This document shows positions 7,230 to 10,366 of a stretch of 10,366 bases of DNA, in pieces. Where the stretch lies: assembly GCA_002327905.1 (NCBI GenBank), contig DCUY01000009.1, positions 1 to 10,366 of the forward strand, in the 5' to 3' direction. The notes beneath the pieces are model-generated. The model worked only from the letters and a program-made list of their open reading frames with translations, made no database searches and had not been told where the DNA came from. This DNA is from Caldifarciminota bacterium UBA2202 (GTDB lineage Bacteria > Hydrothermota > 32-111). The stretch's first letter is position 1, and each line of letters opens with the position of its first letter. The translations under genes and the position numbers were made by a program.

Positions 7230-7775
7230 TTACAGACTTGTTATTGTGTATGTCAATGTTATTGTCTGTATAGGGTCAAGTGCAGGGTCGGTATCTTCAA
7301 GCATGAATTCTATTGCCTGATCGTAAGCTACCCATGCAGTAAGTCTCGGCTCTCCTGCCAATACAGACACTGATGCGCTTGACGAATATGCTGTCCAAGG
7401 CGCAACTGCTGGTAAGCCGTCAGCCGAAATTGGTGTTGTGGAAGGCGCAAAAAAGAGCTGATTTGCTGTAATATCAGCAGAGAAATCTCCTGATGCTGTT
7501 ACATCAAGATTGAATCCGTTTGTCGCATTGCAGAAGAGATCCATGCTTATCTCTGTCTCTGCACTTGTTGGCAGAAAGTATCCAGGAAATGATGTCGGGA
7601 GTGTCGCTGATGTGAGATCAAATATAATTGGTCCTGCGTTGTTTATTCTTATTCCAACTCTGTTTGGTATAAGAATCTGGACATCGATTGTTCCTGTGTC
7701 TGTTGCGGCGAACATTGGCAGTGCAACTGCTGTGAGCACGACAAGCATGACTGCTGTCATTAAGAAACGTTTCAT
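7230..7775 (-). CDS. Small secreted beta-rich protein, candidate fibre subunit
   Basis: A signal peptide (1-23, cleavage near MFA|A) precedes a roughly 158-residue mature protein that alternates hydrophobic and polar residues throughout. It is rich in Thr, Ser and Ala and has one cysteine (Cys82). The composition and length fit a pilin-like or spore-coat-U-like beta-sandwich subunit; I cannot name a family. The C-terminal strand (LTYTITSL) closely resembles the last strand of the protein encoded just upstream (FTLNSLY), as if both present a similar end strand. AAGGAGG (7786-7780) sits 4 bases before the ATG and contains the stop codon of the preceding gene (TAAGGAGG), so coupling is likely. 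The full consensus ribosome site suggests high expression, in keeping with a structural subunit. The next gene starts 24 bases downstream. Confidence 0.8.
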   Translation of the reverse strand: MKRFLMTAVMLVVLTAVALPMFAATDTGTIDVQILIPNRVGIRINNAGPIIFDLTSATLPTSFPGYFLPTSAETEISMDLFCNATNGFNLDVTASGDFSADITANQLFFAPSTTPISADGLPAVAPWTAYSSSASVSVLAGEPRLTAWVAYDQAIEFMLEDTDPALDPIQTITLTYTITSL

Positions 7776-7784
7776 AGAACCTCC

Positions 7785-8255
7785 TTAGTATAATGAGTTT
7801 AAAGTGAATCTCAATTTTGTATTGTATCTTCCCGCAGGGTCATCCCAATTGATTTTGAGCATGAAATCAAGTGTTATCTCTTCTCCTAAGTCTCCTGTTG
7901 GCTCTCCTGAAGCTATAGTGGAGGGCTTGTTTATTACAAACGGCTCAAAAACGCCTTTTCCAGTTCTGAATTGAAATCTCTGAATATCAATAGTATTTCC
8001 CTCTACTGAAGACAGATTGTCAAGCGGCTCAATAGTGAGTATCCATTTGACATTGCTCTTAACCTTGACTGTGAGCCCCTTTACTTTCATAATCTCCTTC
8101 ATGTCAGGCTTAATCTCTCCCAAATCAAGATTGTTGGAGGAGAATTCAAGCATCATCACTTCCTGATTGTCAAAAGTCACTCCTGTCTCTGCAGTGTATC
8201 CTGCGCTTAGAGAGAGGGAGAACAGCACTAAAATCACAAATGCCAATCTATTCAT
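7785..8255 (-). CDS. Small secreted beta-sandwich protein, second candidate subunit or tip
   Basis: I chose the ATG at 8255, giving 156 residues, over an in-frame ATG at 8276. It begins directly with a good signal peptide (MNRLAFVILVLFSLSLSA) and has GGTGGAG 7 bases upstream, while the longer start adds seven residues before that signal. The mature part has a strand-rich pattern: LDLGEIKP near 43-50, GLTVKVKSNVKWILTIEPL at 60-78, and a final WDDPAGRYNTKLRFTLNSLY. The last block recalls the DPAGxYxxxxxFTL end of WxL-like and other bacterial Ig-like domains. It shares a C-terminal strand pattern with the next gene's product. No homologue can be named with confidence; minor subunit, tip adhesin or initiator are all possible. 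The ATGAATAG overlap of 8 bases with the receiver-like gene points to translational coupling. Confidence 0.75.
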   Translation of the reverse strand: MNRLAFVILVLFSLSLSAGYTAETGVTFDNQEVMMLEFSSNNLDLGEIKPDMKEIMKVKGLTVKVKSNVKWILTIEPLDNLSSVEGNTIDIQRFQFRTGKGVFEPFVINKPSTIASGEPTGDLGEEITLDFMLKINWDDPAGRYNTKLRFTLNSLY

Positions 8256-8631
8256 AAGAGTACTCCACCTTGTCAAAATTTTCGAAAATCGTATTTATTA
8301 TCTTCTCTATTGAAAACATATCCACAGGATAATTTGCATAATAGGTTATCTGATTGTTATTTCTTACAATCTTCTGATATTCAATGTCATCTATCCTCGA
8401 AATATATATTATTTTTGATTTTGGACTGAACTGATTTATTGAATTGATAATCTTCTGTTCATTAAAGATAGGAAGTTCCTTTGAATCAATTATAATCATC
8501 GGGAATTTATTGATCATGGAAGAAGTGATAAGTGAAATATAATTATCAAAATATTCCACATTAGCAAACTTCTCTTTGAGTTTCTCTTTAATCTCATTAT
8601 CATTACTTAAAATGCTAATTTTTTTATTCAT
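8248..8631 (-). CDS. Degenerate single-domain receiver (CheY-like) protein
   Basis: This 127-residue protein has no signal peptide and no output domain, and its strand/helix order follows a response-regulator receiver. Strand 1 is KISILSN, with Asn10/Asp11 where the acidic pair belongs. Strand 3 is MIIIDS, with Asp49 in the phosphoacceptor position. Strand 4 is KIIYIS, with Ser78 in the Thr/Ser position. The strand 5 loop YANYPVD keeps the proline (102) but has Tyr101 in place of the invariant lysine. With one acidic residue and the lysine missing, it may not switch in the normal phospho-dependent way. It is the first gene after the sigma-54 promoter and overlaps the first secreted-protein gene by 8 bases, so it is made with the surface proteins. 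The ATG lies about 4 bases from the predicted start site, and AGGA is too close to serve as a normal ribosome site. Confidence 0.7.
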   Translation of the reverse strand: MNKKISILSNDNEIKEKLKEKFANVEYFDNYISLITSSMINKFPMIIIDSKELPIFNEQKIINSINQFSPKSKIIYISRIDDIEYQKIVRNNNQITYYANYPVDMFSIEKIINTIFENFDKVEYSYE

Positions 8632-8645
8632 ATCCTATTTATTAT

Positions 8646-8661
8646 TGCAATTTTTATGCCA
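8646..8661 (-). promoter_or_regulatory. Sigma-54 (-24/-12) promoter of the surface-protein operon
   Basis: On the minus strand the sequence reads TGGCAT-AAAAA-TTGCA, matching the sigma-54 consensus TGGCAC-N5-TTGCW with one difference. The GG (8660-8659) and GC (8648-8647) are exactly 10 bases apart, as required. The expected start site is about 8635, roughly four bases before the ATG of the receiver-like gene. No comparable sigma-70 promoter lies in this 130-base gap. Activation would need an NtrC-type ATPase, and one is encoded immediately upstream. Confidence 0.8.
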
Positions 8662-8663
8662 CA
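8654..8663 (+). repeat. TTATGCCACA decamer, copy overlapping the -24 element
   Basis: TTATGCCACA occurs here, inverted at 8736-8745, and again at 10147-10156. The copies therefore bracket the second NtrC-type regulator gene. This copy contains the reverse complement of the -24 element. The other two lack a matching -12 TTGC at the right distance. They may be binding half-sites for one of the regulators or decayed promoters. Confidence 0.5.
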
Positions 8664-8733
8664 ATTTAAATTTCGACTAAGTGGCTTAAAATAATGGTTT
8701 AGTTAATCGGAGCTAATATCAATTCTAAATTAA

Positions 8734-8762
8734 GTGTGGCATAATTAGACTCTCCGCCACAC
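8734..8762. promoter_or_regulatory. Inverted repeat GTGTGGC-N15-GCCACAC, candidate enhancer site
   Basis: Seven-base perfect arms (8734-8740 and 8756-8762) flank a 15-base centre. The midpoint is about 113 bases upstream of the predicted sigma-54 start site, a typical distance for an NtrC-type activator binding site. The right arm touches the stop codon of the upstream regulator gene. The alternative is a terminator hairpin for that gene, but no T-run follows on the minus strand. Confidence 0.45.
8736..8745 (-). repeat. TTATGCCACA decamer, inverted copy inside the candidate enhancer
   Basis: This is an exact inverted copy of the decamer at 8654-8663. It covers most of the left arm of the 8734-8762 inverted repeat. 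Facing towards the + strand it reads TGTGGCATAA, but no -12 element follows at the required spacing, so it is not a second sigma-54 promoter. Confidence 0.5.
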
Positions 8763-10093
8763 TATTCATCTTTGATGCTGTACTTATCCATCTTCCTGTA
8801 AAGAGTCTTTCTGTCAATCCCGAGTATTCTTGCCGCCTTTGCTTTGTTGCCTCTGACTTTTTGAAGAGTCTTTTTAATATGTTCGATTTCAACATCATCA
8901 AGAGAGAAGGATTTTTTAATTTTGCCCTCTTCAAATCGGATTATGTTTATCGGGAGATTATCAATGTAAATACCCTTTCCGTCGGAAAGTATGATAGCCC
9001 GTTCAAGTATATTCTCAAGCTCTCTGATATTGCCGGGCCAATTGTATTGTAAAAAAAGTTGCATGACAGAAGGGTCAATATGGAATTCTGCGCTATTTAC
9101 ATTTCTCTTTTTTAGTATCGCCTTTATAAGAAGCGGAATATCATCAATTCTCTCCTTTAAATCGGGAAGTTCAATCTTCAATGTTTCAAGCCTGTAATAA
9201 AGGTCCTCTCTCAATTTTCCTTCAAGTATCATTTCATGAAGATTTTTATTCGTAGCCGCTATAATTCTCGTGTCAACCGAAATGTCAGTTACTCCTCCGA
9301 GCCGTCTGAAGCTCTTATTCTCAATAATATGAAGAATTTTCGCCTGACTCTTTAGCGGGAGCTCGGCAATTTCATTAAGAAATATAGTGCCTTTATTTGC
9401 AACTTCAAAGAGCCCGAATTTTCTGTTCATCGCTCCGGTAAATGCCCCCTTCTCATATCCGAAGAGTTCGCTTTCAATAAGCGTCTCAGGCAGGGAGGCG
9501 CAGTTCTGCATTATGAAAATCTCATCCTTTCTGCTTGATTTTGAATGTATATATTTAGCAAGAGTGTCCTTGCCTGTTCCTGTCGCTCCGATTATCAGAA
9601 TCGGAAGCTCGCTTGAAGCATATTTGTCAGCCACATCAAGTATCTTCTTCATTTTTTTCGAATTCGTAGTTATCAAAGAATCCTCTTTTATAGCAGGTTT
9701 GAGTTTCTCATAGACATCGGTTATATTGATTGTCTTCTCCATTTTCATCAGTACATTTGAAAGGTCTCCGATCTTAAACGGTTTCGGGAGAAAGTATGCC
9801 CCTGTTTTAAGAGCAGTCTTTGAATAGTCAACCTCTCCGTATGCTGTCATTATTATGATTTCACTTTGCGGAGACCATTCTTTGATTTTGTCTATAAGAG
9901 TGAATCCGTTAATATCAGGCAGGTGAATGTCGAGAAAGCATATATCAATGTTTGTCTCCTTCAGTATCTCAATAGCCCTGTCTCCCGTATAAGCCTGATA
10001 TATGCTGTAACTGAATGCGGTGAGAGCCTCCTTCAGAGTCTCTGAAAAAGTCGGTTCATCATCTATTATCAATACATTGATTTTCCTACTCAT
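8762..10093 (-). CDS. NtrC-type sigma-54 transcriptional activator (response regulator)
   Basis: This 443-residue protein has the full NtrC layout. The receiver (about 5-118) has Asp11/Asp12, phosphoacceptor Asp55, Thr83 and Lys104. The AAA+ domain (about 140-375) has Walker A GATGTGKD (169-176), an intact sigma-54 contact loop GAFTGA (216-221), LREDLYYRL (294-302) and WPGNIRELEN (352-361). The Fis-type helix-turn-helix (about 402-438) contains NKAKAARILGIDRKTLYRKM. The one departure is Walker B, GTIFLNE (235-241), where Asn240 replaces the magnesium-coordinating Asp. The product should activate sigma-54 promoters, most simply the one about 100 bases beyond its own stop codon. No kinase gene is adjacent on this strand; the partner is either the kinase at 529-1911 or one outside the window. 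The ATG at 10093 has no Shine-Dalgarno site and lies about three bases from the predicted transcription start. Confidence 0.96.
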   Translation of the reverse strand: MSRKINVLIIDDEPTFSETLKEALTAFSYSIYQAYTGDRAIEILKETNIDICFLDIHLPDINGFTLIDKIKEWSPQSEIIIMTAYGEVDYSKTALKTGAYFLPKPFKIGDLSNVLMKMEKTINITDVYEKLKPAIKEDSLITTNSKKMKKILDVADKYASSELPILIIGATGTGKDTLAKYIHSKSSRKDEIFIMQNCASLPETLIESELFGYEKGAFTGAMNRKFGLFEVANKGTIFLNEIAELPLKSQAKILHIIENKSFRRLGGVTDISVDTRIIAATNKNLHEMILEGKLREDLYYRLETLKIELPDLKERIDDIPLLIKAILKKRNVNSAEFHIDPSVMQLFLQYNWPGNIRELENILERAIILSDGKGIYIDNLPINIIRFEEGKIKKSFSLDDVEIEHIKKTLQKVRGNKAKAARILGIDRKTLYRKMDKYSIKDE

Positions 10094-10102
10094 ATTATAA
10101 AT

Positions 10103-10131
10103 ATAATAACTGACAATTCAAATTTTGTCAA
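10103..10131 (-). promoter_or_regulatory. Sigma-70-type promoter of the second NtrC-type regulator
   Basis: On the minus strand, a consensus -35 TTGACA (10131-10126) and a -10 TATTAT (10108-10103) are 17 bp apart. The start site should fall near 10096, about three bases before the ATG, so the mRNA would be leaderless or nearly so. A perfect 6-bp inverted repeat, TGACAA-N8-TTGTCA (10111-10130), overlaps the -35 and spacer and could be an operator. Confidence 0.65.
10111..10130. promoter_or_regulatory. Inverted repeat over the -35 region, possible operator
   Basis: TGACAA (10111-10116) and TTGTCA (10125-10130) are perfect inverted arms around an 8-base AT-rich centre. One arm shares five of its six bases with the -35 hexamer of the regulator's promoter. 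A dimeric repressor here would block RNA polymerase. The palindrome is short and AT-rich, so chance is a real alternative. Confidence 0.35.
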
Positions 10132-10146
10132 TAGTAAAGTGGGTTA

Positions 10147-10156
10147 TTATGCCACA
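10147..10156 (+). repeat. TTATGCCACA decamer upstream of the second regulator
   Basis: This is the third exact copy of the decamer found at 8654 and (inverted) 8736. It sits about 16 bases upstream of the -35 of the regulator's promoter. Read towards the gene it is TGTGGCATAATAACC, with GG but no GC at the -12 spacing, so it is not a functional-looking sigma-54 promoter. A regulatory binding site is one possibility. Confidence 0.45.
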
Positions 10157-10204
10157 AAGAGAGCGTGTTAAAATTTCTGTAAAATTGAAAAGAAGGAGTT
10201 GAAA

Positions 10205-10261
10205 GTGGCCATTGAGATCCTTAAAATAGTAAAAAAACTATTAACACCAAAAAAAGAGTAA
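10205..10261 (+). CDS. Possible 18-residue small protein or leader peptide
   Basis: A GTG start has a strong AAGGAG (10193-10198) 6 bases upstream. It opens an 18-codon frame reading MAIEILKIVKKLLTPKKE, a short amphipathic, lysine-rich peptide ending in TAA. It is followed 2 bases later by another short frame and then by the gene at the right edge. It matches nothing I recognise. It could be a real small protein, a translated leader, or the decayed start of a longer gene. The good ribosome site is the main support. Confidence 0.35.
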   Translation: MAIEILKIVKKLLTPKKE

Positions 10262-10263
10262 CG

Positions 10264-10317
10264 ATGACCCAACAAAATAATACAGAACTTTATGAGATAA
10301 TTGAGAACTCCATTTGA
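10264..10317 (+). CDS. Possible 17-residue small reading frame
   Basis: An ATG two bases after the preceding stop opens a 17-codon frame, MTQQNNTELYEIIENSI, ending in TGA at 10317. Only a weak AAAGAG lies upstream, so it would depend on coupling to the frame before it. It is hydrophilic and acidic with no recognisable family. It may be a genuine micro-ORF, a gene fragment, or chance. Confidence 0.2.
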   Translation: MTQQNNTELYEIIENSI

Positions 10318-10337
10318 AGTTTATGGAGGTATCACAA

Positions 10338-10366
10338 ATGCTCAACAGCTTAACAATAAACACATT
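10338..10366 (+). CDS. Start of a gene running off the right edge
   Basis: ATG 10338 follows a strong GGAGGT (10325-10330) at 7 bases. Nine codons are visible (MLNSLTINT) before the window ends. The ribosome site is convincing for a true start. The peptide is loosely reminiscent of flagellin N-termini, which often read SLTINTN or LTINTN, but nine residues are far too few to assign it. It is transcribed away from the regulator at 8762-10093. Confidence 0.5.

Noticed and set aside
7686..7703. TGGCAG-N5-CTGCT on the + strand, resembling a sigma-54 promoter
   Set aside because: It lies inside the subunit gene on the antisense strand, its -12 element is imperfect (CTGC), and no + strand gene follows it.
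7510..7788. Long + strand open frame opposite the subunit gene
   Set aside because: It has no ribosome site or recognisable domain, and the opposite strand encodes a convincing secreted protein in an operon.
8256..8276. Longer start for the first secreted protein at 8276
   Set aside because: It would add seven polar residues before a complete signal peptide, and the good ribosome site GGTGGAG lies between the two ATGs, serving the ATG at 8255.
8734..8762. Inverted repeat as an intrinsic terminator of the second regulator gene
   Set aside because: No T-run follows on the minus strand and the 15-base loop is long; its spacing to the sigma-54 promoter fits an enhancer better, though termination is not excluded.
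10125..10150. Divergent + strand promoter TTGTCA...TATTAT for the right-edge genes
   Set aside because: The spacer is only 14 bases, too short for a normal sigma-70 promoter.

Overview
The window looks like an AT-rich Gram-negative genome from outside the well-studied groups. The evidence is a type IX secretion (T9SS) C-terminal domain remnant, predicted secreted and outer-membrane beta proteins, two NtrC-type sigma-54 activators and a good -24/-12 promoter. Together these suggest a Bacteroidota/FCB-like or related candidate-phylum bacterium (Cloacimonadota or WOR-3 style). That placement is inference; no phylogenetic marker gene is present.

Layout. Positions 1-253 hold a nested palindromic repeat and a 7-bp tandem repeat, then a decapitated T9SS sorting domain (254-460). 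On the + strand follows a tight three-gene unit: a membrane sensor histidine kinase (529-1911), its NtrC-type response regulator (1911-3203), and a metal-dependent amidohydrolase of the MtaD/chlorohydrolase type (3193-4497). Its end overlaps, tail to tail, the end of a five-gene minus-strand unit running from 8631 to 4468. That unit encodes a degenerate single-domain receiver, two small secreted beta-rich proteins, a PapD-like periplasmic chaperone-like protein, and a 657-residue predicted beta-barrel protein with two SdrD-B-like calcium-loop domains at its C-terminus. Upstream, also on the minus strand, is a second NtrC-type regulator (8762-10093). The right edge (10205-10366) holds two tiny reading frames with ribosome sites and the start of a gene that runs off the window.

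How it may work together. The minus-strand unit has the parts list of a chaperone/usher surface fibre (subunits, chaperone, outer-membrane protein), but the proteins do not look like classical FimC/FimD. It is preceded by a textbook sigma-54 promoter (TGGCAT-N5-TTGCA, minus strand 8661-8646). A 7-bp inverted repeat about 113 bp upstream is well placed to be an enhancer site. Two sigma-54 activator ATPases flank it, so the simplest reading is a sigma-54-controlled surface-structure operon. Both activators carry an Asn in the Walker B Asp-Glu pair, at different positions (Asp-Asn in one, Asn-Glu in the other), which is unusual.

Three transcription units appear to start with almost no leader: promoter geometry puts the start sites at or within a few bases of the ATG of the kinase, the second regulator and the receiver gene. 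Genes inside the operons have strong Shine-Dalgarno sites or stop/start overlaps.
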